Part shown: one piece after another, positions 21,092 to 21,168 of the stretch
How positions within the stretch are numbered: the first letter of the stretch is position 1
Layout of the letters: the number at the start of each line of letters is the position of its first letter
DNA from: Sulfidibacterium sp964588415
Lineage (GTDB): Bacteria > Bacteroidota > Bacteroidia > Bacteroidales > F082
Assembly (NCBI GenBank): GCA_964588415.1
Contig: CAZPPK010000040.1
Location: 1-21,168, forward strand
Direction: 5' to 3'
Length of the DNA: 21,168 bases
Translations under genes and position numbers: made by a program
The notes under the pieces: generated by a model
Database searches by the model: none
Told to the model about the DNA's origin: nothing
Seen by the model: the letters and a program-made list of their open reading frames with translations, nothing else

Positions 21092-21168
21092 GCGTCTTCA
21101 CTCCCGATAATTATCGCATTGGCGTCAACCTAAGAAACAATTTTGAGCATATTGGCAATCGCATTGTT

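Noticed and set aside
21105..21116. 12-bp palindrome CGATAATTATCG near the right edge
   Set aside because: Short and in AT-rich intergenic DNA after a terminator; nothing around it suggests a function.
21130..21168. Possible 3' end of a - strand gene (12 codons ending in TAG)
   Set aside because: Only 39 bases lie inside the window, other frames are also open, and the residues match nothing I recognise.
1..21168. CRISPR array, insertion sequence, prophage or defence island
   Set aside because: No regularly spaced repeats, transposase, integrase, phage or toxin-antitoxin genes are present; all genes are metabolic, envelope, regulatory or replication genes.

Overview
The window looks like chromosomal DNA from a member of the Bacteroidota. 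The evidence is moderate to low GC, starts without convincing Shine-Dalgarno sites, and a recurrent TAnnTTTG -7 promoter element just upstream of nine transcription units. An RprX/RprY-type two-component pair and several lipoproteins of Bacteroidota-style families agree with this. I see no mobile element, CRISPR array, tRNA or rRNA. Apart from one possible interspersed repeat at the left edge, the window is an ordinary core/metabolic region. I cannot place it below phylum.

Layout. Bases 1-252 hold no supported gene: a possible repeat unit at 1-89, then a promoter. Next come malate dehydrogenase with its own terminator, a class III-type sirtuin lacking the zinc cysteines, an FKBP-type lipoprotein and a large Ig-like (Big_5-type) lipoprotein, all on the + strand. 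An ArsR-type regulator (-) with a candidate operator, and adenine deaminase (-), follow. Adenine deaminase is divergent from a metallo-beta-lactamase-fold hydrolase (+). That gene converges on a Bax-like glucosaminidase lipoprotein (-).

The centre of the window (8365-16667) is a leucine/isovalerate degradation block. A divergent HMG-CoA-lyase-family gene (-) faces a six-gene + strand operon: methylcrotonyl-CoA carboxylase beta, methylglutaconyl-CoA hydratase, methylcrotonyl-CoA carboxylase alpha, an acyl-CoA dehydrogenase and the two subunits of a 3-oxoacid CoA-transferase. Read as a pathway: isovaleryl-CoA is dehydrogenated, carboxylated, hydrated and cleaved to acetyl-CoA and acetoacetate, and the CoA-transferase reactivates acetoacetate. 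Two enzymes depart from the textbook active sites. The lyase has Gln where the catalytic Cys loop should be, and the dehydrogenase has the catalytic Glu of short-chain acyl-CoA dehydrogenases rather than that of isovaleryl-CoA dehydrogenase.

The right end carries an rprX-rprY-like operon (-), whose upstream region has three TTAACAA repeats, and DNA primase dnaG (+). Between them lies the most interesting unannotated element. A perfect TAnnTTTG box is followed by a long hairpin that begins at the predicted transcription start, and then by a perfect 11-bp terminator hairpin with seven T. Together these predict a small RNA of about 105 nt just upstream of dnaG.
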